From NCBI RefSeq assembly GCF_004343305.1, contig NZ_SMAF01000006.1, positions 1-64,000 of the forward strand: a DNA stretch of 64,000 nucleotides. Reading direction: 5' to 3'. The stretch comes from Pseudofulvimonas gallinarii. Its GTDB lineage: Bacteria; Pseudomonadota; Gammaproteobacteria; Xanthomonadales; UBA2363. Made by a program: the position numbers and the translations under genes. This document shows positions 1 through 11,160 of this stretch, in pieces (the first letter of the stretch is position 1; each line of letters begins with the position of its first letter). The notes beneath the pieces are model-generated. The model was not told the origin of the DNA. It saw nothing but the letters and a program-made list of their open reading frames with translations, and did not search any database.

Positions 1-1
1 C

Positions 2-151
2 GGCCAGACGGTGCAGTTCCGCTGGCGCGTCGGCACCGACTCGTCGGTCGCGGCCAACGGCTGGCACCTGGACGACATCAAGGTCCAGGCCTGCGAAACC
101 AAGGAGAAGGACGACACCCTCTTCCGGGATGGCTTCGAAGGTCCGCTCTGA
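2..151 (+). CDS. 3' end of a predicted secreted protein with a DGFE tail (partial)
   Basis: Only the last 49 codons are present; the gene begins upstream of the window. The readable part contains a beta-rich segment around W-R-V-G-T-D and N-G-W-H-L-D-D-I, a pattern I associate with jelly-roll or MAM-like domains near the C-terminus of large secreted enzymes. It finishes with D-T-L-F-R-D-G-F-E-G-P-L and TGA. The tail closely resembles the ends of three FG-GAP proteins later in this window, so the protein is probably exported. The enzymatic part lies outside the window and no function can be given. The frame is secure because it runs open from base 2 to the stop and a strong terminator follows. 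Confidence 0.7.
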   Translation, partial: GQTVQFRWRVGTDSSVAANGWHLDDIKVQACETKEKDDTLFRDGFEGPL

Positions 152-170
152 CCGATCTGATCCGGCACGG

Positions 171-202
171 GGAAAGGGCGCCGCAGGGCGCCCTTTCCTT
201 TT
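171..202 (+). terminator. Rho-independent terminator after the DGFE-tailed gene
   Basis: A perfect 12-bp inverted repeat (171-182 with 187-198) has a 4-base loop and is followed by TTTT at 199-202. It lies 20 bases after the stop of the partial gene and before the trpS promoter. Confidence 0.85.
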
Positions 203-253
203 CCCGGGTCGCCGCGTGGCGGTCGCGCCGGACAGGAGGCCGTCGGCCTGGAA

Positions 254-281
254 CTGACAGTGTCGCCTCTGGCGCTACACT
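254..281 (+). promoter_or_regulatory. Candidate sigma-70 promoter of trpS
   Basis: CTGACA at 254-259 and TACACT at 276-281 are separated by 16 bases and match -35 and -10 boxes well. Transcription would start near 288, about 33 bases before the trpS ATG. Confidence 0.55.
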
Positions 282-320
282 GCGCACTGTGTTCTCCGGC
301 AGAAACCGCCCCCATTCCGC

Positions 321-1658
321 ATGAGCAAGACCCGAGTCCTCACCGGTATCACGACCACCGGCAGCCCGCACCTGGGCAACTACGTTGGCGCCATCCGGCC
401 GGCCATTGCCGCCAGCCGCAGCGACGATGTCGAGTCGTTCTTCTTCCTCGCCGACTACCACGCGCTGGTGAAGTGCGAAGACCCGCAGCGTGTGCAGCGC
501 TCGACGCTGGAAATCGCCGCCAGCTGGCTGGCCTGCGGCCTCGACCCGGATCGCGTGTATTTCTACCGGCAGTCGGACATTCCCGAGATTCCCGAGCTGA
601 CCTGGATCCTGGCCTGCAGCACCGGCAAGGGCCTCCTCAACCGCGCGCATGCTTACAAGGCCGCGGTCGACGCCAACGGCGCCGAAGGCGACGATCCCGA
701 TGCCGGCATCACCATGGGCCTGTACTCGTACCCGGTGCTGATGGCGGCCGACATCCTGGCGTTCAACGCGCACCGCGTGCCGGTCGGCCGCGACCAGATC
801 CAGCACATCGAGATGGCGCGCGACATCGGTGCGCGCGTCAACCACCGCTATGGCGAGCACTTCGTGCTGCCGGAGGCCCAGGTCGACGAGCAGGTCGCGA
901 CCCTGCCGGGACTCGACGGCCGCAAGATGTCGAAGAGCTACGACAACACGATTCCGCTGTGGCTGCCGGACAAGGCGCTGAAGGCGGCGATCGCGCGCAT
1001 CGTCACCGACTCGCGCGCGCCGGGCGAACCCAAGGACACCGCCGGTTCGGCGCTGTTCGAGATCTACCGCGCGTTCGCCAGCGCCGGGGAAACCGCGGCG
1101 ATGGCGCAGGCCTTCGCCGACGGCATCGGCTGGGGGGAGGCCAAGCAGAAGCTCTACGAGCGCATCGACAGCGAGCTGCGGCCGATGCGCGAGCGCTATT
1201 ACCAGCTGATCGCCAAGCCGGGCGAGATCGAGGAGATCCTGCGCTTCGGTGGCCGCAAGGCACGCGCGCTGGCGATTCCGCTGGTGTCCTCGCTGCGCAT
1301 GGCGGTCGGCATCGCCCCGCTGTTCGCCGTTCGTGGCGATGACAGCGCCAAGGGCAAGGCCGGCAAGGAAGCGCAGCCGCGCTTCGTCAGTTTCCGCGAA
1401 GGCGAGGCCTTCCGCTTCAAGCTGCTCGACGAGCACGGTGAACTGGTGCTGGAAAGCGTCGATTTCCCGGACCCGCAGACCTGCGGGCGCGCTGTCGGCG
1501 TAGTCAAGAAGTCGATGGTGTCGCGGCAGCCACTGCCGCTGACGGAAAGCGCCAGCGGTTTCGAGCTGGCCGGCGAGGGCGGTGAGGCCCTGGCTCGCGG
1601 TGCCGATGCCGGGCGCTACGCGCAGGTCGCCGAAACGATGGCGGTCCTGCTGGCCTGA
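321..1658 (+). CDS. trpS: Tryptophanyl-tRNA synthetase with a C-terminal extension
   Basis: Class I aminoacyl-tRNA synthetase that charges tRNA-Trp in the cytoplasm. The HIGH-type signature appears as S-P-H-L-G-N at residues 15-20 and K-M-S-K-S at 202-206. The protein has 445 residues, whereas most bacterial TrpRS are about 330. The extra C-terminal part, from roughly residue 350, contains F-R-F-K-L-x-D-x-x-G and C-x-R-A-x-x-x-V-K-K, which looks like a DUF1508/YegP-type small beta-alpha domain. The gene stands alone: a terminator precedes it and the next gene converges on it. The identity is secure; the reading of the extension is my inference. Confidence 0.95.
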   Translation: MSKTRVLTGITTTGSPHLGNYVGAIRPAIAASRSDDVESFFFLADYHALVKCEDPQRVQRSTLEIAASWLACGLDPDRVYFYRQSDIPEIPELTWILACSTGKGLLNRAHAYKAAVDANGAEGDDPDAGITMGLYSYPVLMAADILAFNAHRVPVGRDQIQHIEMARDIGARVNHRYGEHFVLPEAQVDEQVATLPGLDGRKMSKSYDNTIPLWLPDKALKAAIARIVTDSRAPGEPKDTAGSALFEIYRAFASAGETAAMAQAFADGIGWGEAKQKLYERIDSELRPMRERYYQLIAKPGEIEEILRFGGRKARALAIPLVSSLRMAVGIAPLFAVRGDDSAKGKAGKEAQPRFVSFREGEAFRFKLLDEHGELVLESVDFPDPQTCGRAVGVVKKSMVSRQPLPLTESASGFELAGEGGEALARGADAGRYAQVAETMAVLLA

Positions 1659-1668
1659 TGCCCGCTAC

Positions 1669-1693
1669 GGCGGGCGCCCTGACGGCGCCCGCC
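1669..1693. terminator. GC-rich hairpin between convergent genes
   Basis: A 10-bp perfect inverted repeat (1669-1678 with 1684-1693) with a 5-base loop lies between the stops of trpS and the convergent E2 gene. Neither side has a U-tract, so it may be a weak bidirectional terminator or only an mRNA 3'-end hairpin. Confidence 0.45.
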
Positions 1694-1703
1694 CATGCCT
1701 CAC

Positions 1704-3083
1704 TCAGTCCGCACGCTGCAGGTCGTCGAGCAGCGCCTTCAGGAAGCGTGCCGCTTCGCCGCCGGTGCAGGCGCGATGGTCGAAGGTCAGCGAGATCGGC
1801 ATGACCTTGTGCGCCTCGAAACCGCCGACGACCGGACGCATCTCGTGCCGGGCCTTGCCGGCGGCGATGATCGCCACGCACGGCGGCACCACCACGGGCG
1901 TCGCATAGCGACCGGCGAACACGCCGAAGTTGCTCAGGCTGATGGTGTAGCCCTTCAGCTCTTCCGGCGGGATCGAACGGTCCTCGACCTGGCTGCGCAG
2001 GCGGTTGACCGCTTCGCGGATCTGCGCCGGGGCCAGCAGGTCGGCGTTGCGCAACGCCGGCACGAACAGGCCTTCCGGTGTATCGACGGCGATGCCAACG
2101 TCGACGTGCGGATGCAGCGTGCGGGTGCCCGCCGCGCCGTCGAACCACGCGTTGAGCGCCGGCACCTCGCGGCAGGCGGCGACGATCGCGCGGATGAGTC
2201 GTGCGGTGACGTCGGGCTTGCCGCTCCAGGCGTGCACGTCGGCGTCGTCGCACAGCGTCGTCGGCACGACCTGGGCATGCGCCTCGGCCATGATGCGCGC
2301 CATGTTGCGACGCACGCCGCGCAATGGTTCCGGCTGGCCCATCGCCGGCTGCTCGCTCGGTGGCGAGGTGCGCACCGGCTTGCCGGCGGCGGAGACGCTG
2401 GTGCGCGTGCGCGTGCCGTCCGCGGTTGCAGCGGGGGCGGGTGCCGGCGCCGCCGTGGCAGCCGCCGCCGGTGTGGCAGGCGCGGCGCCGGCCGCTCCGA
2501 TGGCGGCACTGCCATCGGCGGCCGCGGCCTTGACGTCGGCCACGGTCACCACGCCATCGGCGCCGCTGGGGCGCACGCGCGCGATGTCGACACCGAGCTT
2601 GCGTGCCAGGGCCCGCACGGCCGGCACGGCCTTGACGCCGCCGATGGTGGCGGCCGCTTCACGATGCACGCGGTCGCTGCTTTCCATGGCACCGACGACG
2701 GTGCCGGCATCGGCGCTCTGGGCGGCCCCGGCAGGCTTGGCCGCTGCGTCGGCCTCGGCCTTTACCGGAACGGGCGCGTGATGCTCCGCGGCGCCGCCGC
2801 CATGGTGGTGGCCGGTGTCTTCGGCTTCGGCGCGCTGCGCGGCGCCTTCGGCCAGTTCAAAGCCGGCCAGCGGGCTGCCGGTGGCAATGACGTCGCCGGG
2901 ACCGCCGAACAGCTTCACGACGGTGCCGGTGTACGGCGACGGCACCTCGACCACGGCCTTGGCGGTTTCCATGGACACCAGGGGTGCGTCGAGCTTGATG
3001 AAATCGCCTTCCTTGACGTGCCATTCGACGATTTCCGCGTCGGGCAGGCCTTCGCCGAGATCAGGCAGGTTGAACGTCTTCAT
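1704..3083 (-). CDS. 2-oxoacid dehydrogenase E2 component (dihydrolipoyl acyltransferase)
   Basis: Acyltransferase core of a branched-chain-type 2-oxoacid dehydrogenase complex, which passes the acyl group from lipoamide to CoA. The N-terminal lipoyl domain carries the lipoylation site M-E-T-A-K at K42. An Ala/Pro-rich linker leads to a peripheral-subunit-binding domain around residues 150-190, then a second Ala/Pro linker and the catalytic domain. The catalytic motif is D-H-R-A-C-T-G-G at 435-442; the position that is often Asp or Asn is Thr. It is the last gene of the E1 alpha-E1 beta-E2 operon, 95 bases after E1 beta. No E3 (lpd) gene lies in the window. Branched-chain (bkdB) specificity is likely but not proven. 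Confidence 0.88.
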   Translation of the reverse strand: MKTFNLPDLGEGLPDAEIVEWHVKEGDFIKLDAPLVSMETAKAVVEVPSPYTGTVVKLFGGPGDVIATGSPLAGFELAEGAAQRAEAEDTGHHHGGGAAEHHAPVPVKAEADAAAKPAGAAQSADAGTVVGAMESSDRVHREAAATIGGVKAVPAVRALARKLGVDIARVRPSGADGVVTVADVKAAAADGSAAIGAAGAAPATPAAAATAAPAPAPAATADGTRTRTSVSAAGKPVRTSPPSEQPAMGQPEPLRGVRRNMARIMAEAHAQVVPTTLCDDADVHAWSGKPDVTARLIRAIVAACREVPALNAWFDGAAGTRTLHPHVDVGIAVDTPEGLFVPALRNADLLAPAQIREAVNRLRSQVEDRSIPPEELKGYTISLSNFGVFAGRYATPVVVPPCVAIIAAGKARHEMRPVVGGFEAHKVMPISLTFDHRACTGGEAARFLKALLDDLQRAD

Positions 3084-3178
3084 GTCGTAGTCCGCAGTTG
3101 GAATTCAAAGTCCGGAGATGCACGGGCACGGCGCCGGGAGATTGCCGACGACCGCCCGTCCGTTCGACCGCCGTTTCC

Positions 3179-4159
3179 TCACGACACCGCCAGCGTGCGC
3201 TTCGCCGCTTCGACGATGCGCTGGACCGCCGGCAGGTACTTCATCTCCAGGCGGAACAGCGGAATGTGGGTGTCGTAGCCGGTGACGCGCTCGACCGGGG
3301 CGACCAGGTCGTACATCGCGTGTTCGGCGAGGCGGGCGGCGATTTCGGCGCCGACGCCCACGTTCTTCGGCGCCTCGTGCACGATCACGCAGCGACCGGT
3401 CTTGGTCACCGATTCGTGGATGGTGTCGAAGTCCAGCGGCTTGATGGTCGCCACGTCGATGACCTCGGCGCTGATGCCTTCGGCGGCCAGTGCGTCGGCG
3501 GCCTCCAGCGTTTCCTTGATCGTCGCGCCCCAGCTGACCAGCGTCACGTCCTTGCCGTCGCGCAGCACGTAGCAGACGTCCAGCGGCAGCGCTTCGCCGT
3601 CATCCGGGACTTCTTCCTTGTACTGGCGGTAGATGCGCTTGGGTTCGAAGAAGATCACCGGATCGGGATCGCGGATCGCCGCCAGCAGCAGGCCGTAGGC
3701 GCGCGCCGGCGACGAGGGAATCACCACTCGCAGGCCGGGTACATTGGCGAACAGCGCCTCGTTGGCTTCGGAATGGTGCTCGGGCGCACGGATGCCGCCG
3801 CCCCAGGGTGCGCGCACGACCAGCGGGCAGCTCAGGCGGCCACGCGTGCGGTAGCGCATGCGGGCGGCGTGGCACATCAGGTGTTCGAGCATCGGGTAGA
3901 TGAAGCCTTCGAACTGCGCTTCCGCCACCGGCTTCATGCCCTGCGCCGCCATGCCGACGCTGAGGCCGGCGATCGAGGTCTCGCACAGCGGCGTGTCGAT
4001 GACGCGCCACGGACCGAACTTCTCCTGCAGGCCGACGGTGGCGCGGAACACGCCGCCATTGACGCCGACGTCCTCGCCAAGCACGACGACGCTTTCATCG
4101 TGCGCCAGTTCCCAGGCCAGCGCCTGGGTGACCGCTTCAATCAGGGTGATCTCAGCCAC
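3179..4159 (-). CDS. 2-oxoacid dehydrogenase E1 component, beta subunit
   Basis: Beta subunit of the heterotetrameric thiamine-diphosphate-dependent decarboxylase (E1) of a branched-chain-type 2-oxoacid dehydrogenase. The 326-residue length is typical. It begins with a transketolase pyrimidine-binding domain containing [13 protein letters not shown] near residues 27-39, followed by a transketolase C-terminal domain. The start codon overlaps the end of the upstream E1 alpha gene by 8 bases, which suggests translational coupling of the two subunits that must assemble together. Likely bkdA2/pdhB type; substrate preference cannot be read from sequence alone. Confidence 0.9.
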   Translation of the reverse strand: MAEITLIEAVTQALAWELAHDESVVVLGEDVGVNGGVFRATVGLQEKFGPWRVIDTPLCETSIAGLSVGMAAQGMKPVAEAQFEGFIYPMLEHLMCHAARMRYRTRGRLSCPLVVRAPWGGGIRAPEHHSEANEALFANVPGLRVVIPSSPARAYGLLLAAIRDPDPVIFFEPKRIYRQYKEEVPDDGEALPLDVCYVLRDGKDVTLVSWGATIKETLEAADALAAEGISAEVIDVATIKPLDFDTIHESVTKTGRCVIVHEAPKNVGVGAEIAARLAEHAMYDLVAPVERVTGYDTHIPLFRLEMKYLPAVQRIVEAAKRTLAVS

Positions 4160-5231
4160 GGCCCACCTCCCGGCTCACGGCGAGGGCGCGCTGCTGGGCG
4201 ATCTCCAGCGGCATGTCGGCATACAGGTGGTCGAACATGGCTTCCACGGGTTGGGCACGGGTATTGAGGTAGGCATCGACCTCTTCGTTGACACGGCCCT
4301 CGCATTCGCTCTTCCAGGCCTCTTCCCTGGCATCGCTCCAGGCGCCCAGGCGCGTGAGATAGGCGCGCAGGCGGCCGAGGGGTTCGCGTTGCCAGGCTTC
4401 CTTCACCTCGGCGTCGTCGCGGTAGCGGCGCGCGTCATCGGCGGTGGTGTGGTCGTGCAGGCGGTAGGTGACCATCTCGACCACGCTGCCACCGCCGCCG
4501 TTGCGCGCGCGTTCAATCGCCTGGTCCATGGCTTCGCGGCACGCGATCAGGTCGTTGCCGTCGACCTGCAGGCAGTCAAGTCCGCCGGCCAGGCCCTTCT
4601 GCGCCAGCGTCTTGGCGCCGGTCTGCTTGCTGCGCGGCACGGAGATGGCCCACTGGTTGTTCACCACCACCATCACCAGCGGCAGCTGGAAGGCGCCGCC
4701 GCAGTTGAGCGCGGAATAGAAGTCGGCCTTCGAGGTGCCGCCGTCGCCGCAGACGCTGACCGCGACGCGCGGTTCGCCGCGCACCTTGAAGGCGAGTGCG
4801 GCGCCGGCCGCGTGCAGGCACTGGGTGGCGATCGGCACGGCCCAGGCGAAATCGTGGCGCGGGCCGGAGAAGTCGTTGCCGCGCTCGTCGCCGCCCCAGT
4901 ACATCAGCACGTCGCGCGGTTTCACGCCACGCCAGAACTGCGCCGCATATTCGCGGTAGGCCGGCGCCAGCACGTCTTCCGGGCGCATCGACGAGCCGAT
5001 CGCGGCATGCGCGGCCTCATGGCCCAGGCAGGAGGCATAGGTGCCCAGCTTGCCGGTGCGCTGCAGCGCGATGGCCTTGGTGTCGAAGATGCGCGTGAAG
5101 CTCATCAGCTGGTAGAGCTGCACCAGCTGGTCCAGGTCGCGGGCGATGGCGGGCAGGGTCTTGCCCATCGGGTGGCCATCGGTATCGAGGTACTGGCGGT
5201 ACTCGATCTCGAAGCTTGCGGCTACGGTCAC
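4152..5231 (-). CDS. 2-oxoacid dehydrogenase E1 component, alpha subunit
   Basis: Alpha subunit of the thiamine-diphosphate-dependent E1 decarboxylase. The TPP/Mg motif is visible as [10 protein letters not shown] and, about 20 residues later, V-V-N-N-Q. The 359-residue length and the motif H-D-H-T-T-A-D-D before D-D-A fit the branched-chain type better than pyruvate dehydrogenase. It is the first gene of the operon, which is divergent from kynA. Pairing with kynA suggests an amino-acid catabolism neighbourhood (branched-chain amino acids and tryptophan). No E3 gene is nearby, so the complex must share a dihydrolipoamide dehydrogenase encoded elsewhere. Confidence 0.9.
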   Translation of the reverse strand: MTVAASFEIEYRQYLDTDGHPMGKTLPAIARDLDQLVQLYQLMSFTRIFDTKAIALQRTGKLGTYASCLGHEAAHAAIGSSMRPEDVLAPAYREYAAQFWRGVKPRDVLMYWGGDERGNDFSGPRHDFAWAVPIATQCLHAAGAALAFKVRGEPRVAVSVCGDGGTSKADFYSALNCGGAFQLPLVMVVVNNQWAISVPRSKQTGAKTLAQKGLAGGLDCLQVDGNDLIACREAMDQAIERARNGGGGSVVEMVTYRLHDHTTADDARRYRDDAEVKEAWQREPLGRLRAYLTRLGAWSDAREEAWKSECEGRVNEEVDAYLNTRAQPVEAMFDHLYADMPLEIAQQRALAVSREVGRG

Positions 5232-5338
5232 GGAATCGATCCTTGTGCAAAGGCGCCCTCAATAGCACCGCCGTCGCAAAGGTGGCAAGGCGCAACGCGC
5301 CATGTGCGGCGGCCGGGGGCGAAGGGTGGGCCGGTGGC

Positions 5339-5344
5339 TATACT
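5339..5344 (+). promoter_or_regulatory. Candidate -10 box of kynA
   Basis: TATACT lies 28 bases before the kynA start in the divergent intergenic region. I see no good -35 hexamer at 16-18 bases, so the promoter may depend on an activator or an extended -10 element. Confidence 0.4.
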
Positions 5345-5372
5345 TGCCGTCCGGTCAAACTGGGAAGCAATG

Positions 5373-6239
5373 ATGGCAGATCACGACAACCTGCGTGTTA
5401 TCGAGGATTCCATCGAGCGTGACCTGCGCGAGAAGCTCGATTACGGCGGTTATCTGCGCCTGGACCAGTTGCTGTCGGCACAGCATCCGGTGTCGTCGCC
5501 GCCGCATCATGACGAGCTGCTGTTCATCGTCCAGCACCAGGTGGCGGAACTGTGGATGCGCCTGGTGATACACGAATTGAAGGCGGCGGTCGCGCTGATC
5601 GTGGAGGATCGCGTCGGGCAGGCACTGAAGGTGCTGGCGCGCGTCAAGCAGATCCAGCGCCAGCTGTTCGAGCAGTGGTCGGTGCTGGAGACCCTGACGC
5701 CCAGCGAATACCTGCAGTTCCGCCACCTGCTCGGCCCGGCCTCGGGCTTCCAGTCCTTCCAGTACCGCACGATCGAATTCCTGCTCGGCAACAAGAACGC
5801 CGGCATGATCGCGGTGTTCGCGCACGATCCGGAGCGGCAGGCCCTGCTGCGCGAAGTGCTGGAATCGCCGAGCCTGTACGACGAATTCCTGCGTTGGCTG
5901 GCACGGCACGGACACGACGTGCCGCCGGAGTGCATCGAGCGCGACTGGTCGCAGCCGTATCGTCGCCATGCCGGACTGCTGCCGGTGTACCGGCGCATCT
6001 ACGAGAATCCCGACGACCACTGGGAGGCGTACAACATCGCCGAGAAGCTGGTCGACGTCGAGGAAGGCTTCCAGCTCTGGCGTTTCCGGCACATGAAGAC
6101 GGTCGAGCGGATCATCGGCTTCCGCCGCGGCACCGGCGGCTCCAGTGGCGTCGCCTTCCTGAAGCGGGCGCTGGACCTGACCTTCTTCCCGGAACTGTTC
6201 GAGGTCCGCACGCACCTGGGCAGCGACGCCAGCGACTGA
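5373..6239 (+). CDS. kynA: Tryptophan 2,3-dioxygenase
   Basis: Haem enzyme that opens the indole ring of L-tryptophan to N-formylkynurenine, the first step of the kynurenine pathway. Key features match the Xanthomonas campestris enzyme: the active-site His region [12 protein letters not shown], the substrate-contacting segment F-Q-S-F-Q-Y-R, the proximal haem His in W-R-F-R-H-M, and the substrate loop G-T-G-G-S-S-G. Two adjacent ATGs occur at 5370 and 5373. I chose 5373 because GGGAAG at 5362-5367 is then 5 bases away. The protein is 288 residues. No other kynurenine-pathway gene is adjacent. Confidence 0.95.
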   Translation: MADHDNLRVIEDSIERDLREKLDYGGYLRLDQLLSAQHPVSSPPHHDELLFIVQHQVAELWMRLVIHELKAAVALIVEDRVGQALKVLARVKQIQRQLFEQWSVLETLTPSEYLQFRHLLGPASGFQSFQYRTIEFLLGNKNAGMIAVFAHDPERQALLREVLESPSLYDEFLRWLARHGHDVPPECIERDWSQPYRRHAGLLPVYRRIYENPDDHWEAYNIAEKLVDVEEGFQLWRFRHMKTVERIIGFRRGTGGSSGVAFLKRALDLTFFPELFEVRTHLGSDASD

Positions 6240-6291
6240 GGCGGACGGTGCGTCGGCTGCGCCGGAACGAGTTGGCCTACGGCGAACAACC

Positions 6292-6323
6292 AAAAAAAGC
6301 CGCCTGATGTGGCCAGGCGGCTT
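6292..6323 (-). terminator. Rho-independent terminator on the minus strand between kynA and valS
   Basis: A 10-bp perfect stem (6297-6306 with 6314-6323) and 7-base loop are preceded on the plus strand by a run of seven A (6292-6298). On the minus strand this reads as a stem followed by a T-tract, a canonical intrinsic terminator. Both neighbouring genes are on the plus strand, so no annotated gene uses it in that orientation. Confidence 0.7.
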
Positions 6324-6482
6324 GCCCAAGGGGCGGGAGGGCCCCGATGAAAAGGGAGTGTCCGATCAGAAGGACTCCGCGAACGCCGCTTTCGTTCCAC
6401 ATCGGGCCGGCCGGCTTCAGCGGACGCTCATCGAGACAGCGCCTTTCGCGACGGATCCGTGGGGATGGTTGCAAATACCCGT

Positions 6483-6488
6483 TAAAAT
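6483..6488 (+). promoter_or_regulatory. Candidate -10 box of valS
   Basis: TAAAAT lies 33 bases before the valS ATG. A convincing -35 hexamer is not visible. The surrounding 282-base gap (6240-6521) otherwise holds only the minus-strand terminator at 6292-6323. Confidence 0.35.
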
Positions 6489-6521
6489 GAACGGCTTTTT
6501 CACGTCTTCCGGATTGCCGCC

Positions 6522-9296
<2,775 letters not shown>

Positions 9297-9306
9297 GGAC
9301 CGCGGC

Positions 9307-9329
9307 CGCGCCGGCGATCAGCCGGCGCG
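9307..9329. terminator. GC hairpin at the valS-yggS convergence
   Basis: A 9-bp perfect inverted repeat (9307-9315 with 9321-9329) has a 5-base loop and spans the yggS stop codon. No U-tract follows on either strand, so terminator function is only possible. Confidence 0.35.
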
Positions 9330-10010
9330 CCGCCCGGCCGGGGGACGTGGCCCGAACAGGGCGCTGCCGACGCGCACCAGCGTCGCGCCCTCGGCGATCG
9401 CCTGCTCCAGGTCGTCCGACATGCCCATCGACAGGGTGTCCACGCCCGGGCAGCCCTCGCGCAGGCGCTCGAACAGCCGGCGCATGCGCGAGAACGCCGA
9501 GCGCCGCTTGGCCTCGTCCGGATGCGGCTGCGGGATGGCCATCAGTCCGCGCAGCCGCAAGGTGGGCTGTGCACGCACCAGTTCCGCCAGGCCGTCGATG
9601 TCCCCCGGCGAACAGCCGGACTTGCTCGCTTCGGCGTCGATGTTCACCTGGATCAGCACGTTCAGCGGTGGCGCCTGTGGCGGCCGGTACCTGGCCAGCG
9701 GGGCGACCAGCCTGGCGCGGTCCAGGCTCTGCATCCAGTCGAAGTGCCGCGCCACGTCGGCGCACTTGTTGGACTGCAGCGGGCCGATGAAATGCCAGGT
9801 CAGGTCCAGGTCGGCGCAGGCGGCGATCTTCACCACTGCCTCCTGCACGTAGTTCTCGCCAAAGGCCCGCTGGCCCAGCGCCGCCAGGGCGCGGACACGC
9901 TCCGCCGGCTGCGTTTTCGACACCGCCAGCAGGTCCACCGGACGGCCTGCGGCAGCGGCCGCGATGCGCCGCTGGCAGGCGCTCAGCGCTGTGGACAAAG
10001 GATCACTCAT
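9318..10010 (-). CDS. yggS: PLP homeostasis protein, YggS family
   Basis: Small pyridoxal-phosphate-binding protein (230 residues) of the alanine-racemase-fold YggS/PROSC family, thought to buffer PLP rather than to catalyse a reaction. The PLP lysine lies in L-L-A-V-S-K-T-Q, followed by F-G-E-N-Y-V-Q-E and the core motif W-H-F-I-G-P-L-Q-S-N-K. The C-terminal phosphate-binding part is visible as S-M-G-M-S-D-D and V-R-V-G-S-A-L-F-G. The start at 10010 gives the usual N-terminus; longer readings would extend into the divergent promoter region. It is divergent from pilT, a common arrangement in gammaproteobacteria. Confidence 0.95.
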   Translation of the reverse strand: MSDPLSTALSACQRRIAAAAAGRPVDLLAVSKTQPAERVRALAALGQRAFGENYVQEAVVKIAACADLDLTWHFIGPLQSNKCADVARHFDWMQSLDRARLVAPLARYRPPQAPPLNVLIQVNIDAEASKSGCSPGDIDGLAELVRAQPTLRLRGLMAIPQPHPDEAKRRSAFSRMRRLFERLREGCPGVDTLSMGMSDDLEQAIAEGATLVRVGSALFGPRPPAGRRAG

Positions 10011-10122
10011 CGTCGTCGGCACGGGGTTATACTCGGTCAGCCCGGCATCGGCCGGGTCGGCGCCGCAGTCGCTCCGGGAGGGCGGACGGCGGTCCGGAAC
10101 GGATTCTACGCAAGGGGGAGAC

Positions 10123-11160
10123 ATGGATATCGCGGAACTGCTGGCCTTCTCGGTCAAGAACAAGGCATCGGACCTGCATCTCTCGGCCGGCTTGCCGCCG
10201 ATCATCCGCGTCGACGGCGATGTCCGGAAGATCAACCTGCCGGAGATGGACCACAAGCAGGTGCACGCGCTGGTCTACGACATCATGTCGGACAAGCAGC
10301 GTCGCGACTACGAGGAGTTCCTCGAAGTCGACTTCTCGTTCGAGATCCCCAACCTGGCGCGCTTCCGCGTCAACGCCTTCAACCAGAACCGCGGCGCCGG
10401 TGCGGTGTTCCGTACCATTCCCTCGCAGGTGCTGTCGCTGGAAGACCTGGGTTGTCCGCCGGTGTTCAAGGAGCTGCTGGACCAGCCGCAGGGCCTGATC
10501 CTGGTCACCGGCCCCACCGGCTCCGGCAAGTCCACCACCCTCGCGGCGATGATCGACTACATCAACCGCAAGGAATACGCGCACATCCTCACCATCGAGG
10601 ACCCGATCGAGTTCGTGCACACCCCGCACCGCTGCCTGATCAACCAGCGCGAAGTGCACCGCGACACGCACGGATTCTCCGAAGCGCTGCGCTCGGCGCT
10701 GCGTGAAGACCCCGATTACATCCTCGTCGGCGAGCTGCGTGACCTGGAAACGATCCGCCTCGCGCTGACCGCCGCGGAAACCGGACACCTGGTGTTCGCC
10801 ACGCTGCATACCTCCAGTGCCGCGAAGACCATCGACCGCGTCATCGACGTGTTCCCCGCGGGCGAAAAGCCGATGGTGCGCTCGATGCTGTCGGAATCGC
10901 TGCGCGCGGTCATCGCGCAGGCGCTGCTGAAGAAGGTCGGTGGCGGCCGCATCGCCGCGCACGAGATCATGGTCGGCATCCCGGCCATCCGCAACCTGAT
11001 CCGCGAGGACAAGGTCGCGCAGATGTACTCGGCCATCCAGACCGGCCAGCAGCACGGCATGCAGACGCTCGACCAGTGCCTGCAGGACATGGTCCGCCGT
11101 GGGGTGGTGACCAAGGCGACCGCCATCAGTTACGCGAAGCAGAAGGAAATCTTCAGATGA
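10123..11160 (+). CDS. pilT: Type IV pilus retraction ATPase PilT
   Basis: Hexameric cytoplasmic ATPase that depolymerises type IV pili for twitching motility. Walker A is G-P-T-G-S-G-K-S near residues 130-137, with the Asp box L-T-I-E-D-P-I-E, Walker B and His box T-A-A-E-T-G-H-L-V-F-A-T-L-H-T. The C-terminal A-I-R-N-L-I-R-E-D-K motif is the PilT signature. The ATG at 10123 is preceded by AGGGGGAG at a good distance and gives 345 residues, the standard length. A TATACT at 10028-10033 may be its -10 box. It overlaps pilU by 4 bases. Confidence 0.97.
   Translation: MDIAELLAFSVKNKASDLHLSAGLPPIIRVDGDVRKINLPEMDHKQVHALVYDIMSDKQRRDYEEFLEVDFSFEIPNLARFRVNAFNQNRGAGAVFRTIPSQVLSLEDLGCPPVFKELLDQPQGLILVTGPTGSGKSTTLAAMIDYINRKEYAHILTIEDPIEFVHTPHRCLINQREVHRDTHGFSEALRSALREDPDYILVGELRDLETIRLALTAAETGHLVFATLHTSSAAKTIDRVIDVFPAGEKPMVRSMLSESLRAVIAQALLKKVGGGRIAAHEIMVGIPAIRNLIREDKVAQMYSAIQTGQQHGMQTLDQCLQDMVRRGVVTKATAISYAKQKEIFR

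Noticed and set aside
3180-3215. A GCGTGCGCTT match within the E1 beta gene
   Set aside because: It lies inside coding sequence and has no GTT at the required spacing, so it is not counted as a regulon member.
3900-5369. A long N-terminal extension of kynA across the dehydrogenase operon
   Set aside because: The first 490 codons are antisense to E1 alpha and E1 beta. The dioxygenase family starts at the ATG near 5370, which has a ribosome site.
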